Assembly (NCBI RefSeq): GCF_002217395.1
Contig: NZ_MUHD01000016.1
Span: forward strand, 289,519 to 353,518
DNA length: 64,000 nt
Reading direction: 5' to 3'
DNA from: Flavobacterium plurextorum
GTDB lineage: Bacteria > Bacteroidota > Bacteroidia > Flavobacteriales > Flavobacteriaceae
Numbering within the stretch: the stretch's first letter is position 1; every line of letters begins with the position of its first letter. Positions 1 through 7,814 of the stretch are shown piece after piece. The position numbers were made by a program, and so were the translations under genes. A model generated the notes under the pieces. That model ran no database searches, was not told the origin of the DNA, and saw nothing but the letters and a program-made list of their open reading frames with translations.

Positions 1-1
1 C

Positions 2-1183
2 AATAAATTTAAAAGTTTTGCGATGAGTGCAACTCCTGCAGATACTTTGGTAATAACGATAAACAATGATACTCCTTATTCTATGGCTGCCATTAATGTT
101 TCAGATGAACCTGTTGTTATGGAAGTTCCAAAAATAGAAAACGACAGATATTATGTAATGCAGTTTGTAGATTTATATACTTTTAATTATGAATATATTG
201 GATCGAGAACTACAGGAAACAATCCTGGGAAATATCTAATCGCTGGACCTGATTGGAAAGGCGAAACTCCAAAAGGTATTAATAAGGTTTTACGCTCTGA
301 AACAAATTTAATTTTTCTTGTTGGACGCACCCAGCTTCATGATCCATCGGATGTATCTAATCTTAAAAAAATACAAGCACAATATAAGTTAATTCCACTT
401 CATGAATTCACGCAAAGCGCAGCTCCAAAAGTAAAAAAATACAATTTACCACTTCCTGTTTGGAAAGAAAGCGATTATAGTTCTCCGCAGTTTATCAACG
501 TATTAAATTCATTATTACAATATACAAGCGAAGACAGCAGTGAAAAAGAACTTAGAGCCCGTTTTGCAAAAATTGGAATTGTTCCGGGAACTCCTTTTGA
601 CAGCTCCAAATATCCGCCAGAAACTATTAAAGCAATAGAAAAAGGAATTGCAGAAGCAAAACAAGAACTGGAATCCAGCTTAAATAATGCTACCGATTTT
701 GCAAATCTTTTTGGCACTCGTGCAGCACTTAAAAACAATTACTTAACCAGAGCAGTTGCCGCCGCCGCAGGAATTTATGGAAACACAAAAGAAGAAGCAG
801 TTTACACTGGAAGTATTAATGATAAAAACAATCAACCGCTTACAGGGAAAAATAATTACATAATAAAATTCAGCAAGGATCAACTTCCAAAAGCAAAATA
901 CTTTTGGAGTATAACTATGTATAATCTGCCAAAACGTTTTCTTGTTCCAAACTCAATCAAAAGGTATTCGATTGGTAACAAAACTAAAGGATTAAAGTAT
1001 GAAGCTAATGGAGATTTGATTATTTATTTACAAAACACAACACCTGGAAAAGACAAAGAAAGCAACTGGCTCCCTACTCCTAAAGATGAAAACTTCATGT
1101 TTGTTATGAGAATTTACGGCCCCGAAGCTGATGTGCTTAACAACATTTGGAAAATGCCTTTACCTGAAATTGTGAAAAAATAA
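2..1183 (+). CDS. DUF1254/DUF1214 domain protein, 5' end outside window
   Basis: The reading frame is open to the left edge of the window, so the N-terminus (signal peptide and roughly the first 100 residues of a normal ~490-510 aa family member) is missing. The first visible Met at 23 is internal: alignment with the paralogue at 1824-3335 places it in the middle of the DUF1254 domain (the NNDTPY segment matches NNDTFY there). The DUF1254 part is followed by a DUF1214-like C-terminal part, with the FWSITMYN and NWLPTPKDENF signatures near the end. The biochemical role of the family is not established; members are exported. A cupin gene follows after 38 bp on the same strand and is probably co-transcribed. 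Confidence 0.85.
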   Translation, partial: NKFKSFAMSATPADTLVITINNDTPYSMAAINVSDEPVVMEVPKIENDRYYVMQFVDLYTFNYEYIGSRTTGNNPGKYLIAGPDWKGETPKGINKVLRSETNLIFLVGRTQLHDPSDVSNLKKIQAQYKLIPLHEFTQSAAPKVKKYNLPLPVWKESDYSSPQFINVLNSLLQYTSEDSSEKELRARFAKIGIVPGTPFDSSKYPPETIKAIEKGIAEAKQELESSLNNATDFANLFGTRAALKNNYLTRAVAAAAGIYGNTKEEAVYTGSINDKNNQPLTGKNNYIIKFSKDQLPKAKYFWSITMYNLPKRFLVPNSIKRYSIGNKTKGLKYEANGDLIIYLQNTTPGKDKESNWLPTPKDENFMFVMRIYGPEADVLNNIWKMPLPEIVKK

Positions 1184-1221
1184 TCCAACATTAATTTTAT
1201 AAATTAATCTAAAAAAAACTC

Positions 1222-1692
1222 ATGGCAAAAGATAATCTTATTGACGAAACTGCCCCAACAGCTTCAAAAATCATAACTGCCGAAGAAGGCTTACATCAAA
1301 ATATTTTAGGAGATATTCAAAAGATAAAGCTTTCGGGAAAAGACACTGCGGGCAGATTCACCATATTTGAAAATGATAATCCGCCTGGAGTTGGAATACC
1401 ACTGCACGTTCATGCAAATGAAGATGAAGTCTTTAGAATACTTGAAGGAGAAATGGAATTTATTGTCGAAGGCAGCACAAGCGTATTAAAAGCGGGTGAT
1501 ACTATTTTTCTGCCAAGGCAAATACCACATTCTTTTAAAGTCGTGGGAGAACAAAATGCCAAAGCTATTGTTACAATAATACCTTCGGGAATTGAAGAAA
1601 TGTTTACGCAGCTAAATCTCCTGCCTGCCGGACCGCCGGATATGAAGAAAGTCTTGGATATTTGCGGAAGTTTTGGAATTACTTTTTTATAA
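1222..1692 (+). CDS. cupin-domain protein
   Basis: This 156 aa protein has a single conserved-barrel cupin_2 domain at about residues 45-120. Cupin motif 1 fits the pattern G(X5)HXH(X4)E(X6)G (GVGIPLHVH then E then G). Motif 2 is present as GDTIFLP followed by PHSF, giving the third His; the usual final Asn/His position is not obvious. The three His and one Glu would bind a metal. There is no signal peptide, so it is probably cytoplasmic. It lies 38 bp after a DUF1254 gene and ends just before a bidirectional terminator. The substrate cannot be told from sequence. Confidence 0.85.
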   Translation: MAKDNLIDETAPTASKIITAEEGLHQNILGDIQKIKLSGKDTAGRFTIFENDNPPGVGIPLHVHANEDEVFRILEGEMEFIVEGSTSVLKAGDTIFLPRQIPHSFKVVGEQNAKAIVTIIPSGIEEMFTQLNLLPAGPPDMKKVLDICGSFGITFL

Positions 1693-1770
1693 AAAGCTCC
1701 TTCAGCAAATTGAATCGTTAAAATATAAAGATTTAATATTGACATCCCTAAAAACAACTCAATTATATAA

Positions 1771-1806
1771 AAAAAAGCATGGTCTTGAAACCATGCTTTT
1801 TTTTCT
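1771..1806. terminator. bidirectional intrinsic terminator
   Basis: A 7 bp GC-containing stem (GCATGGT at 1777-1783, ACCATGC at 1790-1796) is flanked by A6 on the left and T-rich sequence on the right, with a six-base loop. It lies between the convergent cupin (+) and DUF1254 (-) genes and can serve both strands. Confidence 0.85.
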
Positions 1807-1823
1807 TTTATCAAACTGTTTAT

Positions 1824-3335
1824 TTATTGTTTTACTACTTGAGGGATCTTGTATTTACCACTCAAAATTTCATCACTAGGTTGATAAAGTCTTAATATCA
1901 AATAAAAACCTCCCTTAGGTGCCGGAAGCCAATTATTAGTATCCTTTGGTTTTGCATTAGAAATCGTAATTTCAAATGTACCATCTGCTTTTTTCACAAA
2001 ACCTTTTATATCATTACTAATTTTATACCTATTTAGTTCATTTTTTACAAGCAATTTATTACTAGCGTCATACATTGTAAGAGACCAGAAAGCATTAACA
2101 GGCGGTTCTTTATCAAAAGATATCTTATAAGTATTTTTTCCGTCTAATGCATTATTTTCACTATCTGTATATCTAATAGGATATAAAGCTTCTTTTTCTC
2201 CTTGTCCGCCCAAATAAGGACCTGCAACCATAGAACGTAAAGCATAATCATAACCAAAATTATCTAATTTATTTACCCATTGCCAGCCATTTACAATTGA
2301 AGCTGCAGATTTTACAGATGCAATAATAGTCAATGGAGCCTCAAGTGTTGCATCATACAAACCTTTTCGCTGCATTTTATTTAATTTTGAGTCATCGAAC
2401 TTTCCAGGAATAATACCAATTTTTTCAAACTGACCAACCAACGCTTTATCTACTTCGGGAATTGGATTATTTGCCATAACAAAAGCTAGTTTTTTGTAAA
2501 ATCCTAAACTATCTTTATCAGTCACATTTGGAAGAGCTGGTAAACTTGATGCTAATTTTGGAGCAGCACCACCATTAAATTCGGATAAAGAAACTAGCTT
2601 AAACTGATCTTGCAAAGCGTGTAGTTGTTTCATATCTTCCCCTTGTTTTACATTTAAACGTCCCCATAACCAAACTTTTTGTGTTGCTGGCGAAATTACT
2701 TTAGAAATACCTTTTGGTATATTTCCTTTCCAATTTGGAGGAACAATTAAAAATGCACCTGGTTTAGTACCTGTTTCTCTTCTACCAATATAACTGATAA
2801 GATTTTGGTACATATCAAAAACATCGACCACATAATAACGATCTTTTGTGTCGGGAGTTTTTAGAACCATTGGCTGTTGAAGATCTACAACGGCGCTTAA
2901 ATAAAAAGTATCGTTATTAGCTGTTGGCATATCTGCATCAGCATCTGTAGGCAAAGTCCTCGCCCATCCTATTTGATTTAAAGGAGCACGATAACTTGTT
3001 GCTGGTTTTGGATTTGGAACATCAATATATGATCGCATGCTTTCTTCCATTCTCAGCAGCGCATAACCCCATTGATAAGCAAGTGTTCCTGCCGTTTTTG
3101 CAGCATAATAATCTCCAAGATCTTGAACTTCATTAGTTCCAGGTATTTCGATCACAGGATCTTTTTTAGACGCTACCTGATCTAATATACTTTTTGTATC
3201 CGTTCCAACGCCTTCCTCCTTAGCTTTCCTTTCTTCATTATCACTCTTTTTACAAGATGACAGTACAAGAGAAACAGCTAAGATATAAACACTAATCTTA
3301 ACAAATTTCTTCAGGGTTTTGAATTCATTTTTCAT
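1824..3335 (-). CDS. DUF1254/DUF1214 domain lipoprotein
   Basis: This 503 aa protein starts with a lipoprotein signal (hydrophobic stretch then LVLSSC, Cys28), followed by charged residues that could act as a surface-export signal of the Bacteroidota kind. DUF1254 occupies about residues 75-210 (TANNDTFYLSAVVDL, DRYYVVDVFDMY) and DUF1214 about residues 370-490 (FWSLTMYD, NWLPAPKGGFYL). Length is normal for the family, whose function is unknown. It appears to be a single-gene unit: it ends against a shared terminator, and the eptA-like gene upstream is also on the minus strand but separated by 169 bp. A palindrome about 134 bp upstream of the start resembles one in front of the other minus-strand DUF1254 operon. 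Confidence 0.9.
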   Translation of the reverse strand: MKNEFKTLKKFVKISVYILAVSLVLSSCKKSDNEERKAKEEGVGTDTKSILDQVASKKDPVIEIPGTNEVQDLGDYYAAKTAGTLAYQWGYALLRMEESMRSYIDVPNPKPATSYRAPLNQIGWARTLPTDADADMPTANNDTFYLSAVVDLQQPMVLKTPDTKDRYYVVDVFDMYQNLISYIGRRETGTKPGAFLIVPPNWKGNIPKGISKVISPATQKVWLWGRLNVKQGEDMKQLHALQDQFKLVSLSEFNGGAAPKLASSLPALPNVTDKDSLGFYKKLAFVMANNPIPEVDKALVGQFEKIGIIPGKFDDSKLNKMQRKGLYDATLEAPLTIIASVKSAASIVNGWQWVNKLDNFGYDYALRSMVAGPYLGGQGEKEALYPIRYTDSENNALDGKNTYKISFDKEPPVNAFWSLTMYDASNKLLVKNELNRYKISNDIKGFVKKADGTFEITISNAKPKDTNNWLPAPKGGFYLILRLYQPSDEILSGKYKIPQVVKQ

Positions 3336-3468
3336 TGATCGACTTTTTATGATTAAATTAATTTATAAAAAAAGCTGTTTTCTATTGAGTGAAAAACAAA
3401 CTCTTTCTTGCGCTGTTGAATGCAAAATAAATTTACAAAAAGCCTTTTGCGAAATTCTATATATGATG

Positions 3469-3488
3469 TTGCAGATTATAATTTGCAA
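3469..3488. promoter_or_regulatory. palindromic operator-like site upstream of DUF1254 gene
   Basis: The 20 bp sequence has arms TTGCA and TGCAA around an ATTATAAT core, and is palindromic except for one mismatched pair. It lies 134-153 bp upstream of the minus-strand DUF1254 start. A second block (TTGTAAATT on the minus strand, 3430-3438) follows exactly 30 bp downstream of it. The same two blocks with the same 30 bp spacing occur at 17495-17514 and 17456-17464. A regulator-binding role is inferred. Confidence 0.5.
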
Positions 3489-3504
3489 CCAATTTGAAAT
3501 GTTA

Positions 3505-5025
3505 TTATTTAAAAATATTCATTTCTTCATTATAAATAGGACTTTCAATACTTAAAAAGTTTAAAACACTGTGAAAAACATGGTTTTGAGTCAGTGTTTT
3601 ATTCGTCTTCAGTTCTCGTGAATTATCAGAAACCCATACAATAAAAGGTATTTCATATTGCTCTTTAGGAGCAAAACTTATAGGAACTCCGTGCATGTAC
3701 AGATTTTTTTCTCCTAAAGATTCTCCATGATCCGAAACAAAAATCATCGTACTTTTATATTCCTTCAATTGTTTTAAATCTTCAATTACACGATGCAGAA
3801 TATAATCTGTGTAAACTATAGTATTGTCATAAGCGTTGATAAGTTCCTTTTGAGAACATTTTCCTAATTCTACACTATTACAAACTGGTTTAAAAATCTC
3901 AAATTGAGACGGATATTTTTTGCTGTAAGCAGGTCCGTGACTTGTACTTGTGTGTAATACGATAAGAATTTTATTTTTCTTACTAGCCGATATCTGCTCT
4001 TTTAATCCAGTTAAAAGAACCTCATCATAATTACACTCTGCTCCTATACAATCCTTTCTTAAAACATCTCTATTTTGATATTTTTCAATATGTACTGGTG
4101 GTTCTCCCCAATTGGTAGTTCTCCAGATAACCTCAACATTATTTCTGAATAAATAATTGGGTAATATCTCATAAATATCATCACTACTGGTATGTTCCAA
4201 AATACATTTTACGCCAGCAGTTGTATAAGTTGCACAAGAAACAGCATTAAAATGAAATACATTCTGTGTTCTAGAAAGCAGCGGATTGGTGTTTTTCTCA
4301 TAACCATATAAAGAGAAATTCTCACTTCTTGCTGATTCTCCTATTACTAAAACAACAATCGCTTTCTGATTGTCTTTTATTACCGCATTTGGCAGTAAAA
4401 TTTCCTTTTGATTCTTTTTGTATTTATGGATATAGAAAAGTGACGTATTTACAGAATATGACCAAGGCATTGCAAGACCTCCTAATTGTTTTGAGTTTTT
4501 ATCAATCCACAACCAATTGCTTGCATTTGCAAATATTAAAACAGCAATAAACAATAACGTAAGAGAAGAAATGATTAAAAATCTCTTCCACGTTTCATTT
4601 ATTATTTTCGTTTTAATGATATAAATACTGGGAATTATCCCAAGGAAAACAATGTATAAAACTAGTTTAATCGAAAAAAAACTGCTCGATTCTTCATAAT
4701 TGGAATTGAGAACATTACCAATCATACTTTCATCTATGATAACATTATAAGTATTGATAAAATAAAGCGCTGTAGAATTGATTACAAAGAATAAAACCAA
4801 TAAAAATTTTCCAATATAATGCGAAATAAAAAATAGCAAGAAAAAAACAAACGCATTTAAAACCAACATTAAAACTATTAAACTTCCAATCAAGACAATA
4901 CCATTCATGCTTTTATAATCAACGTTATTAAAGACATAAACATAAAATGGTAAATGAAAAAAAAGAAAGTTCAAAAAACTCATCAGTAAAACAAAATGAG
5001 TTATTCTTAAGTTATTTTTCAACAT
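3505..5025 (-). CDS. EptA-like phosphoethanolamine transferase
   Basis: This 506 aa protein has an N-terminal half with about five membrane helices (residues 8-170) and a periplasmic alkaline-phosphatase-type catalytic half. Visible catalytic features are GESAR (229-233), the likely nucleophile Thr268 in the segment CATYTTAGVKC, SHGPAY (His363), DHGES (432-436) and a later MHG (His445). Cys residues in the catalytic half could form the disulfides typical of this family. Family members move phosphoethanolamine from phosphatidylethanolamine to lipid A or other surface glycolipids and can confer polymyxin resistance. It is divergent from a two-component operon, which may regulate it. The exact acceptor is unknown. 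Confidence 0.85.
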   Translation of the reverse strand: MLKNNLRITHFVLLMSFLNFLFFHLPFYVYVFNNVDYKSMNGIVLIGSLIVLMLVLNAFVFFLLFFISHYIGKFLLVLFFVINSTALYFINTYNVIIDESMIGNVLNSNYEESSSFFSIKLVLYIVFLGIIPSIYIIKTKIINETWKRFLIISSLTLLFIAVLIFANASNWLWIDKNSKQLGGLAMPWSYSVNTSLFYIHKYKKNQKEILLPNAVIKDNQKAIVVLVIGESARSENFSLYGYEKNTNPLLSRTQNVFHFNAVSCATYTTAGVKCILEHTSSDDIYEILPNYLFRNNVEVIWRTTNWGEPPVHIEKYQNRDVLRKDCIGAECNYDEVLLTGLKEQISASKKNKILIVLHTSTSHGPAYSKKYPSQFEIFKPVCNSVELGKCSQKELINAYDNTIVYTDYILHRVIEDLKQLKEYKSTMIFVSDHGESLGEKNLYMHGVPISFAPKEQYEIPFIVWVSDNSRELKTNKTLTQNHVFHSVLNFLSIESPIYNEEMNIFK

Positions 5026-5368
5026 AAAGCGTACTAATTTTATCTAATGTAACAGCTAAGCTAGTAAATGCTAAGTAAAAGATACTCAAGTTATCACTAA
5101 TTATTTTATTAATTGAACAAATACAGAAAATTACAAATCACATAATCCAAACAGAATACTATTTTTTAGTGTTTATCCTTTTTCAAATTTCTATATTTTC
5201 AGCTTATAAAAATCTAAAAAAAAACTTCCTGTGATTACATGAAACGGATTGACAGACTAGGTTTTTGCTGCTATTTAATCTAAAAACATTACCTTAGATT
5301 TTCATAAAAACAACACCGATTCTTATAATATTCAACTTTTCTTCAAAATTTAAGCATAAACTTGTCGC
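5026..5368. other. divergent intergenic region between eptA-like gene and regulator operon
   Basis: These 343 bp of AT-rich DNA must hold the promoters of two divergent units. No exact TAnnTTTG element and no clear long inverted repeat were found, and no small gene was recognised. Confidence 0.5.
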
Positions 5369-6046
5369 ATGAAAATTTTAATTATAGAAGATGAGCTGGA
5401 AATTGCTCAAAGCATCAAGAATTATTTTAAAACCAACGGTATTCAATGCGAAATGGCCGAAAACTATGATTTGGCGCTTAACAAAATTGATTCTTACGAT
5501 TACGACTGCATACTTCTAGATTTAATGCTTCCAGATGGTGACGGATTTGACATATTAAGGGAACTAAAACGCAAAAACAAAACTGATGGTGTAATTGTAA
5601 TTTCGGCCAAAGAAACTCTTGAAACACGTTTGGAAGGTTTTAATCTTGGCGCAGATGATTTTCTAACAAAACCTTTTCATTTATCAGAACTTCTCGTTCG
5701 AATGCAGGCTCTTATACGCCGTAAAAACTTTAAAGGAAACAACAGTATAACTTTCAATGAGATTGTTATTGATATATTGTCTAAATCTGTAGCTGTAAAT
5801 AACACAAAATTAGATCTGACCAAGAAAGAACTGGATTTGCTTCTTTTTTTAATTGGGAATGAAAATAAAGTATTATCCAAATCGGCTATTGCAGAACATC
5901 TTTCTGGAGATATGGCTGATATGCTCGATAATCATGATTTTATTTATGCACACATCAAAAACCTAAAGAAAAAACTCTCTCAAGCAGGAAGCGGCGATTA
6001 CATTAAAACAATTTATGGTCTTGGATATAAATGGGAAAATGAATAA
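5369..6046 (+). CDS. OmpR/PhoB-family response regulator
   Basis: This 225 aa protein has a receiver domain (residues 1-115) with acidic pocket E7/D8, phospho-acceptor Asp51 in ILLDLMLPDGDG, and the conserved Lys of the TKPF motif. A C-terminal winged-helix Trans_reg_C domain (about 130-224) ends in the IKTIYGLGYKWE signature. It overlaps the following histidine kinase gene by 8 bp (ATGAATAA), so the two are translationally coupled and form a cognate pair. Likely targets, inferred from position, are the divergent eptA-like gene and its own operon. Confidence 0.93.
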   Translation: MKILIIEDELEIAQSIKNYFKTNGIQCEMAENYDLALNKIDSYDYDCILLDLMLPDGDGFDILRELKRKNKTDGVIVISAKETLETRLEGFNLGADDFLTKPFHLSELLVRMQALIRRKNFKGNNSITFNEIVIDILSKSVAVNNTKLDLTKKELDLLLFLIGNENKVLSKSAIAEHLSGDMADMLDNHDFIYAHIKNLKKKLSQAGSGDYIKTIYGLGYKWENE

Positions 6047-7304
6047 TAAAAAACTACTTAACAAAACAACTAACAGCTTTCTAGCCTACTCTATCGTTAT
6101 TTTATTGATAGCTGCTCCCTTATTTTATTTCATAAGCCAATATCTTTATATTTATGAAACCGATGAGGTGCTGCATTTTCATAAAGGCGCGTTTATAAAC
6201 GAAATCCATGAAGATTTTACTCAAAACGATATTGATTTATGGAACAAATACAACCATGAAGTTATGATTGTACCTGATATGGGTGTAAAAAAGGATTCTA
6301 TAGTTGGAAAAATGCTGTATGATTCTGTGGCAAAGGAGAAAGAACCTTTTCGAGTGCTTTATGCTCCTGTTACTATAAATGGAAAAAAGTACACCTACAC
6401 GGAGAGAATGAATGTCCTGGAAATGGAAGAAATGTTTTTTAGTATTGCTCTTATATTCCTTTTTATCATTATTATGCTTTTGTGCGGTATTATATGGATT
6501 TCAAAAATGACAGCCGCAAAAATTTGGCATCCTTTTTATAATACATTAAATCAGATTGAGAGTTTTGAAATAGATAAAAATAAACCACCGCATTTTATCC
6601 CTACTGATATCAATGAATTTGATCGTCTTAATAAAAGTTTAGATCGACTTATCGAAAAAAATACAGCCATTTATAAAAGTCAGAGAGAATTTATTGAAAA
6701 TGCAGCACATGAGCTTCAAACTCCTTTAGCTTTATTTCAGACTAAAATTGATACGCTTGCGCAGCTCAATCTTGATAAAGAACAATCTAAACTAGTTTCA
6801 TCTTTAAATACAGATGTAGCAAGACTAAACAGACTTAATAAAAATTTATTACTGCTCTCTAAAATAGACAACGAAAGTTATCTCGAAAAAAACACCATCA
6901 TCCTTAATGACTATATTAAAAAACATTTAGACTTTTTTACAGAACAGGCTAACGCTAAAAACCTGAGCATTATAACCGAATTCACTTCTACTTTAACTAT
7001 AAGCGGAAATCCTGCACTTACAGAAGTATTAATTAATAATCTATTTCTAAATGCCATACGTCACAACAAAAAAGACGGTCAAATTATCATTAGAACTTTA
7101 GAGAATGAGTTAGTATTTTCAAATACTGGTCAAAGCAGCGCTCTGAAAAATGAAAAACTTTTTAACCGTTTTTCAAAAAGCAATCCTTCATCTCAAGGAA
7201 ATGGTCTTGGTTTGGCGATTATCAAAAAAATCACCACACTTAATGGCTGGAAAATAAACTATACTTTTAATAACAATCTGCATATTTTCAGCGTCAAATT
7301 CTAA
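6039..7304 (+). CDS. sensor histidine kinase
   Basis: The start is set at 6039 (MNNKKLLNK) rather than the in-frame Met at 6015, because 6039 gives the usual short overlap with the regulator stop and an N-terminus directly before the first membrane helix. The 421 aa product has helix 1 (about 13-35), an extracytoplasmic sensor of about 95 residues, helix 2 (about 132-155), a HisKA domain with His224 in AAHELQTPLAL, and an HATPase_c domain with N box (NAIRHN) and the GNGLGLAII G box. No HAMP domain is obvious. It should phosphorylate the preceding regulator; the signal is unknown. Confidence 0.9.
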   Translation: MNNKKLLNKTTNSFLAYSIVILLIAAPLFYFISQYLYIYETDEVLHFHKGAFINEIHEDFTQNDIDLWNKYNHEVMIVPDMGVKKDSIVGKMLYDSVAKEKEPFRVLYAPVTINGKKYTYTERMNVLEMEEMFFSIALIFLFIIIMLLCGIIWISKMTAAKIWHPFYNTLNQIESFEIDKNKPPHFIPTDINEFDRLNKSLDRLIEKNTAIYKSQREFIENAAHELQTPLALFQTKIDTLAQLNLDKEQSKLVSSLNTDVARLNRLNKNLLLLSKIDNESYLEKNTIILNDYIKKHLDFFTEQANAKNLSIITEFTSTLTISGNPALTEVLINNLFLNAIRHNKKDGQIIIRTLENELVFSNTGQSSALKNEKLFNRFSKSNPSSQGNGLGLAIIKKITTLNGWKINYTFNNNLHIFSVKF

Positions 7305-7375
7305 AAATTCAGACTTCCTACAGATTCGCATTTGATCTTTGTGCTATCATTTTAATCAATTAAAAGAAAGTACAT

Positions 7376-7804
7376 ATGAAAAACTCAATGCTAACCTGTT
7401 TAGTACTGCTTTTTTCTTTTTTTGCCACAGCGCAAAAAATGAAAGAAAAAGACATTCCTAACATTGTAAAAACGTCCTTTTTTAAATCTTATCCCAAACA
7501 AACAAATGTAAAATGGGAAAAAGAAAAAGGGAATTACGAAGCCAATTTTACTATTGGAAAAACTGCGCATGCCATGCTTTTAGATTCTAATGGCAGTATT
7601 ATAGAAACTGAAGAGGAAATCAGCATAAAAAAACTGCCTGCCAAAGCCGTGGCTTATATTCAAAAGAACTACAAAAATAAAGAGATCAAAGAAGCTGCTA
7701 TTATTACGGATGCTCACGGCACTGTGACTTTTGAGGCACAAGTGACTTCTATTGACTTGATTTTTGACAAGCAAGGAACTTATATTAAAAGCATAGCAGA
7801 TTAA
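7376..7804 (+). CDS. PepSY-like exported protein
   Basis: This 142 aa protein has a signal peptide (cleavage near FFATAQ) followed by a PepSY-like region. The pattern FxxxYP, then VKWEKEKGNYEANF, then a predicted strand repeat in the C-terminal half is typical of small periplasmic BLIP-fold PepSY-like proteins in Bacteroidota. Such proteins often sit next to two-component systems and may modulate the sensor, but no activity is proven. It is 71 bp after the kinase gene and 10 bp before a TonB-receptor-family gene, so one operon is likely. Confidence 0.8.
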   Translation: MKNSMLTCLVLLFSFFATAQKMKEKDIPNIVKTSFFKSYPKQTNVKWEKEKGNYEANFTIGKTAHAMLLDSNGSIIETEEEISIKKLPAKAVAYIQKNYKNKEIKEAAIITDAHGTVTFEAQVTSIDLIFDKQGTYIKSIAD

Positions 7805-7814
7805 AACCATACAA

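Noticed and set aside
1673..1879. 68-codon plus-strand frame across the cupin gene end
   Set aside because: Runs through a strong terminator hairpin and into a convergent gene.
3319..3555. 78-codon plus-strand frame upstream of the DUF1254 gene
   Set aside because: Overlaps the start of the DUF1254 gene, the operator-like palindrome and the end of the eptA-like gene; low-complexity hydrophobic sequence without homology that I recognise.
6015..6038. Longer N-terminus for the histidine kinase
   Set aside because: Would overlap the regulator gene by 32 bp; the ATG at 6039 gives an 8 bp coupling overlap and a normal N-terminal membrane helix.
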